Shown here piece by piece: positions 50,220 through 58,843 of a stretch of 64,000 nt of DNA. The notes under the pieces are model-generated. The model was not told where the DNA came from. It saw only the letters and a program-made list of their open reading frames with translations, and searched no databases. A program made the translations under genes and the position numbers. The number at the start of each line of letters is the position of its first letter. Positions within the stretch are counted from its first letter, which is position 1. Source of the stretch: [Erwinia] mediterraneensis (GTDB lineage: Bacteria > Pseudomonadota > Gammaproteobacteria > Enterobacterales > Enterobacteriaceae). The DNA lies in assembly GCF_900604315.1 (NCBI RefSeq), contig NZ_LR026978.1, positions 2,370,325 through 2,434,324 of the forward strand. The letters run 5' to 3'.

Positions 50220-50290
50220 AGGGCGAAGCCTCCGCAATCTCAGGAAAGTTTTAGCCGCATTTTTTCCTGAACTCTCAGGTACGGCAATGA
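50220..50290 (-). promoter_or_regulatory. Leader RNA with mutually exclusive hairpins
   Basis: Read on the minus strand, CCTGA-GAGT-TCAGG forms a short hairpin. The same TCAGG(AAA) can instead pair with TTTCCTGA about 16 nt further on. The GGAGG ribosome site follows directly and overlaps GGC-TTC-GCC. Such competing stems are typical of regulated leaders. No known riboswitch consensus was recognised. Confidence 0.45.
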
Positions 50291-50323
50291 AAGAAAGCGC
50301 ATAAGCTAGCATAAAATCTCATT

Positions 50324-50355
50324 AGCCATCCAGACATCCAGACATAACGGTGTCT
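50324..50355. promoter_or_regulatory. MetJ-like operator (four met boxes) of the ribose-type ABC operon
   Basis: Contiguous 8-mers AGCCATCC, AGACATCC, AGACATAA and CGGTGTCT match AGACGTCT at 5, 6, 5 and 5 of 8. A TATGCT -10 on the minus strand (50308-50313) would place its -35 within the array. Confidence 0.55.
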
Positions 50356-50573
50356 AAAGCTGAGGCTGGCGTGAAAGGCAGAGTAAAATGAATGAGCAAG
50401 CAAGAAAAAGCAGCGCATTATGCTGGGATGCCCGCTCGGCAAAAAGCGGGCAGAGAAAAAAAACAGGGGAGGCCGTAGCGGCGGTTTTAGCGAAGCCGGT
50501 AAGGGGACCGACTAATTTTTTTACAAAAATATTGTGCTAAGGTGCGGCAAAATCACTTTCATCAGGGACGACG

Positions 50574-51560
50574 ATGACAATGTCTGGCGCATCCATGCGG
50601 CACGATGGGCTGTTTAAAACCTTCCTTACTCATCCGGCAACGGCACGCGATTTTCTGACTTGCCATCTGCCACCCAGGTTACTGGCCGTGTGTAATCTGG
50701 ACACGCTGCAGCTGGAGTCAGCCTCTTTTCTGGAAGAGGATTTACGCCCTTACTTTGCCGATGTGCTCTATTCACTGAAAACCAGACAGGGAGATGGCTA
50801 TGTTTATACGCTTATTGAACACCAGAGCAGCCCTGATAAACATATGGCCTTTCGTCTGATGCGCTATGCGATCGCCGCGATGCAGCGACACCTCGATGCG
50901 GGCTATACTCATCTGCCACTGGTAATCCCCTTGCTGTTCTGTCACGGACGGGCATCGCCCTGGTCGTCGCCGATGAACTGGCTGGATCTTTTCAGTGAGC
51001 CTGATATTGCGCGGCAGCTCTACAGTAATGCCTTTCCGTTGATTGATGTTAGCGCCATGGAAGACGATGAAATCATGCAGCATCGGGCGATGGCGATGCT
51101 GGAACTGTTGTTCAAGCATATTCGCCGCCGGGATCTGGCAGAATTGCTGGACCCGCTGGTCACACTGATGAGTGCCGGATACACTACTGAACAGCAACTG
51201 ACCGCGCTGATCACCTGGATGCTGCAAACCGGTGATAGCGCCCAGCCGCAAGCTTTGCTGGCTTCGTTGGCATGCCGCTTACCGCATGAAGAGGAGATGT
51301 TGATGACTATTGCACAGAAACTGATTCAGGAAGGAAAACTGGAAGGGATTAAGGAAGGAAAACTGGAAGGCATTAAGGAAGGAAAACTGGAAGGCATTAA
51401 AGAAGGAAAACTGGAAGGGATCAGGGAAGGAATAAGGAAAGGTGAGCTGGATACACGTTCAGACATTGCCCGGGCGATGCTCAGAGAAGGAGCCGATCCA
51501 GCATTTATTATGAAAACGACCGGACTGACTGCGCAGGAACTGGCGAAGCTGAGGCATTAA
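50574..51560 (+). CDS. rpn: Rpn-family recombination-promoting nuclease / putative transposase (RpnL)
   Basis: 328 aa, homologous to E. coli RpnA (YhgA). The PD-(D/E)XK-type nuclease core has HDGLFKTFLTHPATARDFL, Asp63 (FADVLYSLKT), Glu82-His-Gln84 (LIEHQSSPDKHMAFRL) and the YTRAFPL-like SNAFPLIDV. After residue 243 the protein passes into an 8-residue repeat region (QEGKLEGI, then KEGKLEGI three times) and a RegI-like tail ending TTGLTAQELAKLRH. Rpn proteins are DNA-cutting, toxic and associated with phage defence. The C-terminal part has its own ribosome site; see the internal ORF. Two copies of that part follow. Confidence 0.9.
   Translation: MTMSGASMRHDGLFKTFLTHPATARDFLTCHLPPRLLAVCNLDTLQLESASFLEEDLRPYFADVLYSLKTRQGDGYVYTLIEHQSSPDKHMAFRLMRYAIAAMQRHLDAGYTHLPLVIPLLFCHGRASPWSSPMNWLDLFSEPDIARQLYSNAFPLIDVSAMEDDEIMQHRAMAMLELLFKHIRRRDLAELLDPLVTLMSAGYTTEQQLTALITWMLQTGDSAQPQALLASLACRLPHEEEMLMTIAQKLIQEGKLEGIKEGKLEGIKEGKLEGIKEGKLEGIREGIRKGELDTRSDIARAMLREGADPAFIMKTTGLTAQELAKLRH
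51303..51560 (+). CDS. Predicted intragenic small protein RpnS within rpn
   Basis: 85 aa, in frame with the C-terminus of the Rpn nuclease, starting MTIAQKLIQEGKL. GAGGAG lies at 51291-51296, 6 nt before ATG 51303 (another ATG at 51297 abuts it), an excellent internal initiation site. In characterised Rpn genes the intragenic C-terminal protein blocks the toxicity of the full-length nuclease. Expression here is inferred from sequence alone. Confidence 0.6.
   Translation: MTIAQKLIQEGKLEGIKEGKLEGIKEGKLEGIKEGKLEGIREGIRKGELDTRSDIARAMLREGADPAFIMKTTGLTAQELAKLRH
51327..51422 (+). repeat. Four 24-bp in-frame repeats in rpn
   Basis: Four units of GAAGGAAAACTGGAAGG plus ATTAAG, each encoding (K/Q)EGKLEGI. 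The downstream copies of the region hold two and one unit, so the array expands or contracts by whole units. Confidence 0.9.
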
Positions 51561-51619
51561 AGTGCTTACGTCAGAAGGCTTCGTTGGTGTGCCTCTTACT
51601 CCACGAAGAGAGAATGTTG

Positions 51620-51829
51620 ATGACTATCGCGCAGAAACTGATTCAGGAAGGAAAACTGGAAGGCATTAAGGAAAGAAAACTGGAAGGGATCAGGGAAGGA
51701 ATAAGGAAAGGTGAGCTGGATACACGTTCAGACATTGCCCGGGCGATGCTCAGAAAAGGAGCCGATCCGGCATTTATTATGAAAACGACCGGACTGACTG
51801 CGCAGGAACTGGCGAAGCTGAGGCATTAA
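51620..51829 (+). CDS. Free-standing RpnS-like small protein, copy B
   Basis: 69 aa from MTIAQ (71 from ATG 51614). Near-identical at DNA level to the 3' end of rpn, including about 50 bp of homology upstream of the start. It has two octapeptide repeats (QEGKLEGI, KERKLEGI) instead of four. The ribosome site has changed from GAGGAG to GAGAGA, so translation may be weaker or coupled to rpn. It is a tandem duplicate (51561-51829) that lacks the nuclease domain. Confidence 0.65.
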   Translation: MTIAQKLIQEGKLEGIKERKLEGIREGIRKGELDTRSDIARAMLRKGADPAFIMKTTGLTAQELAKLRH

Positions 51830-51888
51830 AGTGCTTGCGTCAGAAGGCTTCGTTGGTGTGCCTCTTACTCCACGAAGAGAGAATGTTG

Positions 51889-52074
51889 ATGACTATTGCA
51901 CAGAAACTGATTCAGGAAGGAAAACTGGAAGGGATCAGGGAAGGAATAAGGAAAGGTGAGCAGGATACACGTTCAGACATTGCCCGGGCGATGCTCAGAG
52001 AAGGAGCCGATCCGGCATTTATTATAAAAACGACCGCACTAACTGCGCAGGAACTGGCGCAGCTGAAACATTAA
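51889..52074 (+). CDS. Free-standing RpnS-like small protein, copy C
   Basis: 61 aa from MTIAQ (63 from ATG 51883). Second tandem duplicate (51830-52074), 24 bp shorter than copy B because only one octapeptide repeat remains. Substitutions relative to rpn include GEQ for GEL and an altered tail IIKTTALTAQELAQLKH, making it the most diverged copy. The frame is open and the length conserved, which argues against simple decay. Confidence 0.6.
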   Translation: MTIAQKLIQEGKLEGIREGIRKGEQDTRSDIARAMLREGADPAFIIKTTALTAQELAQLKH

Positions 52075-52126
52075 AACGCTTGTGTCAGGCGAACGGACTA
52101 CCTGCTTTCTTCATGCCAGCGGCATG

Positions 52127-52160
52127 AAAAAAGGGCGCATGATGCACATCCGCCCTTTTA
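52127..52160 (+). terminator. Terminator after the rpn locus
   Basis: The stem AAAAGGGCG/CGCCCTTTT with a loop of about 12 nt ends in TTTTAT. It can act on both strands. Confidence 0.7.
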
Positions 52161-52222
52161 TATGGCCTGATCCCGAGGTTAGGGGATCAGGCGATCGTCA
52201 CTGACGCAGCCAGCTGGTTTGC

Positions 52223-53689
52223 TCAGGCCGCCTGCTTTTCCGGCACCACGGTCAGCAGAGTGGTAAGCAGCTGCCAGTAGAGACCAACGCTCTCAATATG
52301 CACCTGCTCATCGGGGGAGTGCGGGCCAGTGATGGTCGGTCCGATAGACACCATATCCATGTTCGGATAGGGTTTTTTGAACAGACCGCACTCCAGACCT
52401 GCATGAATAATCTGGATATTCGGCGTTTTACCAAACAGTGAGAGATAGGTTTCACGCGTCAGCGCCATAATCGGCGAGTCCGCATCCGGCTGCCAGCCCG
52501 GGTAACCGCCTTTGGGTTCCGTTTTCGCCCCTGCCAGCTTGCCCAGTGAGGTCAGCATCTCAACCACATAATCTTTACCGGTATCGATCAGTGAACGGAT
52601 CAGGCAGATAATTTCTGCTTCCTGCTCATTCATCGTCACCACGCCGACGTTCAGCGAGGTTTCTACTACTCCTTTTGCCACGTCAGAATTGCGGATCACA
52701 CCGTTTGGCGTACTGTTCAGCAGGTTAAGGAAACGATCGCGACTGTCAGTCGTCAGCGCCTGGCCCTGATGCGCCAGAGGTTCGGTCACCAGCGTAATAT
52801 TTTTTTCCCGGATGCCCAGCTCGTTTTGCAGCGTGGCGAGGAACAGCGCTGCCGCTGATTTCAGGGCATCTTCTTTATCACGGGGCACGGCGAGAGTCGC
52901 GAAGGCCTCACGCGGAATGGCGTTACGCAGCGTACCGCCGTTAAATTCGATCAGGTGCAGATCCAGCTGCTGTGCATGGGCGCTCAGGAAGCGCGCCAGC
53001 AGTTTGTTGGCATTGCCCAGCCCGAGGTGAATTTCAGCACCGGAGTGGCCGCCTTTGAGTCCCTTCAGCGTCAGGCGCAGGGTTTCATAGTCGGCAGGCA
53101 GCGCTTCGCGCGTCAGCGGCAGGGTGGTAATAAAGTCGATGCCGCCAGCGCAGCCCATGTAGATCTCACCTTCTTCTTCAGAATCGGTGTTGATCAAAAT
53201 TTCCGCCTGCAGCCAGTCAGGTTGCAGACCAAAAGCACCATCCATGCCGGACTCTTCGGTCATGGTCAGCAGCACTTCCAGTGGGCCGTGCTTCAGGCTA
53301 TCGTCAGCCAGCACCGCCAGCGCGGAGGCCATGCCGATGCCGTTGTCCGCGCCCAGTGTGGTGCCGCGCGCTTTTACCCACTCGCCGTCGATATAAGGCT
53401 GGATGGGGTCTTTAGTGAAATCATGAACGGTGTCGTTGTTTTTCTGCGGCACCATATCAAGGTGCGCCTGCAGCGCCACCGGCGTGCGGTTTTCCATGCC
53501 CGGCGTGGCGGGTTTGCGGATCAGAATGTTGCCTACCTGGTCACGTTCGCACCAGAAGTCTTTTTCTTTGGCCCAGCCGATAATATGGTTAGCCAGCGCT
53601 TCTTCATGATAAGAAGGGTGCGGAATGGCGCAGATGTTAGCAAAGATATCCCACAGCGGTTGGGGAGAGAGTTGAGACAATTCAGACAC
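52223..53689 (-). CDS. pepD: Cytosol aminoacyl-histidine dipeptidase (peptidase D)
   Basis: 488 aa (E. coli 485). Di-zinc M20 dipeptidase (carnosinase type). Metal motifs are LQAHLDMVPQ, LGADNGIGMASAL and LLTMTEESGMDGAFGL, and a bridging acid is in TDSEEEGEIYMGC. The start MSELSQLSPQ is the family start. Divergent from gpt, as in E. coli, over 254 bp. Confidence 0.97.
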   Translation of the reverse strand: MSELSQLSPQPLWDIFANICAIPHPSYHEEALANHIIGWAKEKDFWCERDQVGNILIRKPATPGMENRTPVALQAHLDMVPQKNNDTVHDFTKDPIQPYIDGEWVKARGTTLGADNGIGMASALAVLADDSLKHGPLEVLLTMTEESGMDGAFGLQPDWLQAEILINTDSEEEGEIYMGCAGGIDFITTLPLTREALPADYETLRLTLKGLKGGHSGAEIHLGLGNANKLLARFLSAHAQQLDLHLIEFNGGTLRNAIPREAFATLAVPRDKEDALKSAAALFLATLQNELGIREKNITLVTEPLAHQGQALTTDSRDRFLNLLNSTPNGVIRNSDVAKGVVETSLNVGVVTMNEQEAEIICLIRSLIDTGKDYVVEMLTSLGKLAGAKTEPKGGYPGWQPDADSPIMALTRETYLSLFGKTPNIQIIHAGLECGLFKKPYPNMDMVSIGPTITGPHSPDEQVHIESVGLYWQLLTTLLTVVPEKQAA

Positions 53690-53943
53690 GACAAGTCTCC
53701 TGTGTCAGTGAACCGGGTTAACCGGCCGCACGCTAGTTTCCAGTAATAGATCGCCGTCAGCGAATCTGACGTGATGGGCCTGAGAATATCACTCTTTATC
53801 CTCAGGTGCGTACCTGGTCGCGCTAAAAACCTGCATCTGGTGCGTCTGAAGCTGGTTTTTAATGAGACAGATCCTTATAATCTCGCGCAACCTTTTCCCA
53901 TTGCACATTTTTTAAGCCAATGCAGTTGGCCGGGATTCCTTTT

Positions 53944-54402
53944 ATGAGTGAAAAATACGTCGTCACCTGGGACATGTTGCAGATCCATGCCCGCAAACTG
54001 GCCCAGCGCCTGCTTCCTGTGGAACAGTGGAAAGGTATCATCGCGGTGAGCCGCGGTGGTCTGGTTCCTGCATCGCTGCTGGCACGTGAACTGGGTATCC
54101 GCTATGTCGATACCGTCTGCATTTCCAGCTACGATCACGATCATCAGCGCGAAATGAAAGTCCTGAAGCGCGCCGAAGGCGATGGTGAAGGCTTTGTCGT
54201 GATTGACGATTTGGTAGACACCGGCGGCACCGCACAGGCGATCCGCGCTATGTATCCGAAAGCACGTTTCGTGACCATTTTTGCTAAACCCGCGGGACGA
54301 GCACTGGTTGATGATTATATCGTTGATATCCCGCAGAATACCTGGATTGAGCAGCCCTGGGATATGGGCGTGGTCTATATTCCGCCTATCGTGAAAAGCT
54401 GA
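53944..54402 (+). CDS. gpt: Xanthine-guanine phosphoribosyltransferase
   Basis: 152 aa, the E. coli length. Salvages guanine, xanthine and hypoxanthine with PRPP at the inner membrane face. The PRPP motif is [12 protein letters not shown] and the active-site flexible loop is SSYDHDHQ. The start [11 protein letters not shown] is chosen by homology, with GGGAT upstream. A TATAAT -10 (53876-53881) lies 62 bp upstream, followed by GCGCAACCTTTTCCCAT, a weak match to a PurR box. Confidence 0.97.
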   Translation: MSEKYVVTWDMLQIHARKLAQRLLPVEQWKGIIAVSRGGLVPASLLARELGIRYVDTVCISSYDHDHQREMKVLKRAEGDGEGFVVIDDLVDTGGTAQAIRAMYPKARFVTIFAKPAGRALVDDYIVDIPQNTWIEQPWDMGVVYIPPIVKS

Positions 54403-54418
54403 TTGATCTGTCGCAATC

Positions 54419-54447
54419 AACGCCCGGTTTTCCGGGCGTTGTACTTT
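54419..54447 (+). terminator. Rho-independent terminator of gpt
   Basis: A 9-bp stem AACGCCCGG/CCGGGCGTT with a TTTT loop, followed by GTACTTT, lies 17 bp after the gpt stop codon. Confidence 0.75.
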
Positions 54448-54515
54448 CAGTGCCTCGCGAACTTTTCTGGCGTAGAGTAGATTACATTAAGCCATAGACG
54501 CCGGAGAGCTTAATC

Positions 54516-55763
54516 ATGCCGAGTAAAAATCTCAGCGAAGAACTGTTTAAACCTCAATTCAAACATCCCGAAACTTCTACTCTGGTACGACGTCGGCATC
54601 ATACGACACCCCCCATACATTTAACCCTCGACGGTGAAACGCAGCGCAGCTGGTACCGGATGATCAATAAGATGTTATGGGTCTGGCGTGGCCTGTCGCC
54701 ACAGGAAATCAGCGAGGTGCTGGCACGTATCGCCATCAGCCGTGAAACCCATACCCGTGATGATCTGCTGGATACGGTGGTGGGCTATCGCAGTGGCAAC
54801 TGGATTTATGAGTGGGCAAAGCAGGCAGCCTACTGGCAGCAGCGGGCGATAGATGGCGGGGAAGATGACGGCACGGGAGAGTTCTGGCTGCACGCCGCTA
54901 ATCTTTATAGCCTGGCTGCCTGGCCGCATATTAAAGGTGACGAGCTGGCCGAACAGGCGCAAACCCTGGCAAATCGCGCCTATGAAGAGGCGACACAACG
55001 GCTACCGGGCGAGTTGAAAGAGCTGACGTTCTTCATCAGCGGCGGCAGCCCGGTCACCGGGTTTCTCCATATGCCGCCAGGCGTTGAAGCACCTTATCCC
55101 TGTGTTCTGATTTGCGGTGGGCTGGATCGTCTGCAAAGCGACCACTACCGGCTGTTTCATGACTTTCTTGCGCCGCGCGGCATGGCAATGTTGACGCTGG
55201 ATATGCCTTCAGTGGGTTTCAGCAGTAAATGGAAACTGACTCAGGACTCCAGCTTTCTGCACCAGCAGGTATTACGTGAGCTGGAAAATGTCCCCTGGGT
55301 GGATCATCGCCGTGTGGCGGCACTGAGCTACCGTTTTGGTGCTAACGTAGCGGTTCGCCTGGCCTATCTGGAAGCCCCGCGTCTGCGCGCCGTAGCCTGT
55401 CTGGGTCCGATTGTGCATTCGCTTCTCACTGACGAGCAGTTGCAACAAAAGGTGCCGGATATGTATATGGATGTACTGGCCAGTCGGCTTGGTATGCCCA
55501 CAACCTCAGATCAGGCGCTGCGTACTGAGCTGAACCGCTACTCGCTGAAGGTGCAGGGGCTGCTGGGGCGGCGCACGCCGACGCCGATGCTGTCCGGCTA
55601 CTGGGAGGACGATCTGTTCAGTCCGGAAGAGGAGTCGCGTCTGATCGCCAGTTCCTCGGCTCAGGGCAAAACGTTGCTTATTCCCTCGTCGCCAGCGATG
55701 AAAAGTCTGGATGAAGCCTTAAATCAAATTTGCGACTGGCTGTTGAAGCAGTTAAAAAGATAA
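54516..55763 (+). CDS. frsA: FrsA, fermentation/respiration switch protein (alpha/beta-hydrolase fold)
   Basis: 415 aa (E. coli FrsA 414). The N-terminal helical part is followed by an alpha/beta-hydrolase-like domain with [14 protein letters not shown] and the nucleophile-elbow position [11 protein letters not shown]. The central GXSXG of hydrolases appears only as YRFGA, so catalysis is doubtful. The E. coli protein binds enzyme IIA-Glc. Placed between gpt and crl, as in E. coli. Confidence 0.94.
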   Translation: MPSKNLSEELFKPQFKHPETSTLVRRRHHTTPPIHLTLDGETQRSWYRMINKMLWVWRGLSPQEISEVLARIAISRETHTRDDLLDTVVGYRSGNWIYEWAKQAAYWQQRAIDGGEDDGTGEFWLHAANLYSLAAWPHIKGDELAEQAQTLANRAYEEATQRLPGELKELTFFISGGSPVTGFLHMPPGVEAPYPCVLICGGLDRLQSDHYRLFHDFLAPRGMAMLTLDMPSVGFSSKWKLTQDSSFLHQQVLRELENVPWVDHRRVAALSYRFGANVAVRLAYLEAPRLRAVACLGPIVHSLLTDEQLQQKVPDMYMDVLASRLGMPTTSDQALRTELNRYSLKVQGLLGRRTPTPMLSGYWEDDLFSPEEESRLIASSSAQGKTLLIPSSPAMKSLDEALNQICDWLLKQLKR

Positions 55764-55819
55764 ACTGTGTACTTTCCGTTTTTGTTACCCTTTAACGGTC
55801 AATCCTATGGAGATTCAGC

Positions 55820-56221
55820 ATGACGTTACCAAGTGGTCATCCCCGTAGCCGCCTGCTTAAGCGCTTCACTGAGCTGGGGCCTTACATCCGCGAAGGAAAA
55901 TGTGAGGAGGGGCGTTTCTTTTTTGATTGCCTGGCCGTGTGTGTCAACGTTAAGCCAGCCCCGGAAAGCCGTGAGTTTTGGGGATGGTGGATGGAGCTGG
56001 AAGCACAAAGCGACCATTTCACCTATGAATATTACTTTGGCCTGTTCGACAAAGAGGGCAACTGGAAACCATCGGCCATCAAAGGCAAAGAGAATCACGA
56101 AAAAGTGGAAGATACCCTGCGTAACTTTCATGTTCGCCTGAAAGCGAAGCTGGCAGAGCTGAATCTGGATCTCAGACCAGCAAAAGATTTTATTGAGGAG
56201 CCGGTAAAGCTGACGGTCTGA
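55820..56221 (+). CDS. crl: Sigma factor-binding protein Crl
   Basis: 133 aa, the E. coli length. Favours assembly of RpoS with core RNA polymerase and so raises stationary-phase and curli gene expression. Conserved [20 protein letters not shown] and [13 protein letters not shown] segments carry the RpoS-contacting residues. A terminator hairpin follows. Confidence 0.95.
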   Translation: MTLPSGHPRSRLLKRFTELGPYIREGKCEEGRFFFDCLAVCVNVKPAPESREFWGWWMELEAQSDHFTYEYYFGLFDKEGNWKPSAIKGKENHEKVEDTLRNFHVRLKAKLAELNLDLRPAKDFIEEPVKLTV

Positions 56222-56252
56222 TCAGACAAAAAACAGACCATCCTGAGCGATG

Positions 56253-56278
56253 AAAGGGCAGCTGTCAGCTGCCCTTTT
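56253..56278. terminator. Terminator between crl and phoE
   Basis: The stem AAAGGGCAGCT/AGCTGCCCTTT with a short loop has a T run on the plus strand and A/T flanks on the minus strand. Confidence 0.8.
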
Positions 56279-56377
56279 GTCAGGTAAGGCACATAAACAG
56301 CTAAGCACCGTATCGTCACGCGTAGCCTGTCTGGCAGCAATCAGGAGATCGACAGGCCAGCGGGCGATGCAGGTGCA

Positions 56378-57487
56378 TCAGAACTGGTAGGTCAAGCCCA
56401 GCGCGACGATATCGTCGGTGTTTTTTGCCAGTCTGTTATCGTCATCCAGCAGGTTGATTTTGTAATCCACGAAGGCGGACATGTTTTTGTTGAAATAATA
56501 GGTTGCGCCCACATCAACAAATTTGTAGTAGTCGGCATCACCGATACCGTCCTCAATATCTTTTACTTTGGTCTGAACGTAAGCCAGCGACGGACGCAGG
56601 CCGAAATCAAACTGGTATTGGGCAACCACTTCAATATTTTGCAATTTATTGGCGTAGCCGTTGACGCTGACCTCTCTGCCAGCGACCGACGCTGTACCAC
56701 TGATGGGATTCATATTGCGCGTTTCTGCATAGTTCGCCGCCAGATAAACGCCGTCGTTATCATATTTCAGCCCCGCTGCCCAGGCTTCTGCTTTATCGCC
56801 GCTGCCGTAGGCGCTCGCTTTTTGATTGAAGGTCCGGTTAGAAGAGGAAACCGCACCTTTAATACTGAGCCCATCAATAATTTTGTATGATAACGAGGCG
56901 GCCATGCCGTCGCCGTTTGACGTCGCATCGGAGCGCGAGCTGCTTTCGTTTTTACCCTGATACTGCAGGGCAAAATCAAGGCCGTCGACCAGATCGAAGA
57001 AGTTAGCATTGCGGTAAGTTGCGACACCGTTGGTGCGTGTCAGCATATAGACATCCGCGACGGTATAAGCGGTAGCGCCGAATTCCGGCATCATGTCGGT
57101 AATCGCTTCGACGTCGTAAATCAGACCATAGTTACGGCCATAATCGATGGAGCCATACTTACCGAATTTCAGACCAGCAAAGCCCAGGCGCGTTTTATTA
57201 CCTGCGTTAGAATCGCTCTCCGGGTTGTTCAGGTTGTACTGATATTCCCACTGACCAAAACCGGATAGCAAGTCATTAATTTGTGTCTGCCCTTTGAAAC
57301 CAATACGTACGTATGATTTATCGGCGTTGTTACTGGCGTTGGTTTCAGCATCACTGATGTAACGCATGGCCTTAAGCTTACCGTAGAAGTCCAGTTTATT
57401 ACCGTCTTTGTTATAAATCTCTGCCGCCTGCGCGGTGCCTGTCAGCGCCAGGGTTGATATCAACAGTGCCAGTGTGCTCTTCTTCAT
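56378..57487 (-). CDS. phoE: Outer-membrane general porin PhoE
   Basis: 369 aa. Signal peptide ending GTAQA-AE (residue 22), then a 16-strand OmpF/OmpC/PhoE-type barrel ending with Phe (LGLTYQF) for BAM recognition. The constriction loop L3 has [17 protein letters not shown]. Assigned as PhoE because it lies between crl and proB and has a strong PhoB box upstream. By sequence alone OmpC/OmpF-type naming would also fit. The 57488-57729 gap to proB holds both promoters. Confidence 0.88.
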   Translation of the reverse strand: MKKSTLALLISTLALTGTAQAAEIYNKDGNKLDFYGKLKAMRYISDAETNASNNADKSYVRIGFKGQTQINDLLSGFGQWEYQYNLNNPESDSNAGNKTRLGFAGLKFGKYGSIDYGRNYGLIYDVEAITDMMPEFGATAYTVADVYMLTRTNGVATYRNANFFDLVDGLDFALQYQGKNESSSRSDATSNGDGMAASLSYKIIDGLSIKGAVSSSNRTFNQKASAYGSGDKAEAWAAGLKYDNDGVYLAANYAETRNMNPISGTASVAGREVSVNGYANKLQNIEVVAQYQFDFGLRPSLAYVQTKVKDIEDGIGDADYYKFVDVGATYYFNKNMSAFVDYKINLLDDDNRLAKNTDDIVALGLTYQF

Positions 57488-57566
57488 TTGTAAACATTCC
57501 CAATGAGTAAATTTTTGTCTGCTTGTGAAAACTGTTGTAAAAGCAGGGACTTTTTACCCGTTGCGC

Positions 57567-57584
57567 ATGACATTTTTATGACGG
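57567..57584 (-). promoter_or_regulatory. Pho box of phoE
   Basis: On the minus strand CCGTCATAAAAATGTCAT matches CTGTCATAWAWCTGTMAY at 16 of 18 positions. A TAAAAA -10-like element follows after 10 bp, the usual PhoB-activated layout. Confidence 0.85.
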
Positions 57585-57729
57585 TTTTCCCGTTTTCTTG
57601 TTAATGCTTTATTTATGGTCTAACGCTTTAGCGGCGAATTTTGTTGCTTTTCCCCCGCTGGCAGTTGGCTTCCGCGCTGACTCCTGATAAAACGTCCCTT
57701 CGCAGAAATTTTTATTACGGCAGGAAAGC

Positions 57730-58833
57730 ATGAGTGGCAGTCAGACCCTGGTGGTCAAATTGGGAACCAGTGTCCTTACCGGCGGATCGCGTCGGCTGAA
57801 CCGGGCGCATATGGTGGAACTGGTGCGTCAGTGTGCTCAGCAGCACGCGGCGGGCCATCGTATCGTTATCGTGACTTCGGGGGCGATGGCCGCCGGGCGC
57901 GAGCACCTGGGTTACCCGGAACTGCCACCGACCATCGCCTCGAAGCAGCTGCTGGCTGCGGTAGGCCAGAGTCGTCTGATTCAGCTGTGGGAACAGTTGT
58001 TCTCAATTTATGGCATCCATACCGGGCAGATGTTGCTTACCCGTGCCGATCTGGAAGATCGTGAGCGTTTTCTTAACGCCCGCGACACACTGCGTGCCCT
58101 GCTGGACAATCATATTGTCCCGGTGATTAACGAGAATGATGCTGTAGCCACCGCAGAGATCAAAGTCGGCGACAACGATAATCTCTCCGCGCTGGCGGCG
58201 ATGCTGGCGGGCGCGGATAAACTGCTGCTGCTGACCGATCAGCAGGGGCTGTTTACGGCGGATCCGCGTAATAATCCCCAGGCCGAGTTGATCAGCGACG
58301 TGCATGAGATTGACGATGCGTTGCGTACTCTGGCGGGCGGCAGCGTCTCCGGTCTGGGAACGGGCGGCATGGCAACCAAATTGCAGGCTGCGGATGTCGC
58401 CTGCCGCGCGGGCATCGATGTGATCATTGCCGCCGGCAGCCGTATCGGCGTGATTGCCGACGTGATCAGCGGCAAACCGGTCGGTACGCGTTTTCATGCG
58501 CTGGAAACCCCGCTGGAAAACCGTAAGCGCTGGATTTTTGGCGCACCGCCAGCCGGTGAAGTCACCGTTGACGATGGCGCGCTGGCGGCGATTCTGGAGC
58601 GCGGCAGTTCACTGCTGCCAAAAGGGATTCGCGATATTCAGGGCAACTTCTCCCGTGGCGAAGTGATCCGCATTCGCAGCCTGAGCGGCCGCGATATCGC
58701 GCACGGCGTCTCACGTTACAACAGTGACGCGATACGCATGATCGCCGGTCATCACAGCCAGCAGATCAGCGAGATTCTGGGTTATGAATATGGCCCGGTG
58801 GCTGTACATCGTGACGATATGATTGTCAGTTAA
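57730..58833 (+). CDS. proB: Glutamate 5-kinase
   Basis: 367 aa, as in E. coli. First enzyme of proline synthesis, feedback-inhibited by proline. The amino-acid kinase domain has [37 protein letters not shown] and [17 protein letters not shown]-terminal PUA domain starts near residue 275. GGAAAG precedes the ATG. proA follows after 10 bp. Confidence 0.98.
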   Translation: MSGSQTLVVKLGTSVLTGGSRRLNRAHMVELVRQCAQQHAAGHRIVIVTSGAMAAGREHLGYPELPPTIASKQLLAAVGQSRLIQLWEQLFSIYGIHTGQMLLTRADLEDRERFLNARDTLRALLDNHIVPVINENDAVATAEIKVGDNDNLSALAAMLAGADKLLLLTDQQGLFTADPRNNPQAELISDVHEIDDALRTLAGGSVSGLGTGGMATKLQAADVACRAGIDVIIAAGSRIGVIADVISGKPVGTRFHALETPLENRKRWIFGAPPAGEVTVDDGALAAILERGSSLLPKGIRDIQGNFSRGEVIRIRSLSGRDIAHGVSRYNSDAIRMIAGHHSQQISEILGYEYGPVAVHRDDMIVS

Positions 58834-58843
58834 GGAGCACGCA

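Noticed and set aside
50456-50520. Terminator in the gap before rpn (GCCCGCT/AGCGGGC hairpin)
   Set aside because: Neither strand has a T tract after the stem; 50356-50573 otherwise holds only a weak promoter-like stretch before rpn.
51327-51422. Regular 24-bp repeats considered as a CRISPR array
   Set aside because: Units are contiguous without spacers, in frame, and encode an octapeptide repeat.
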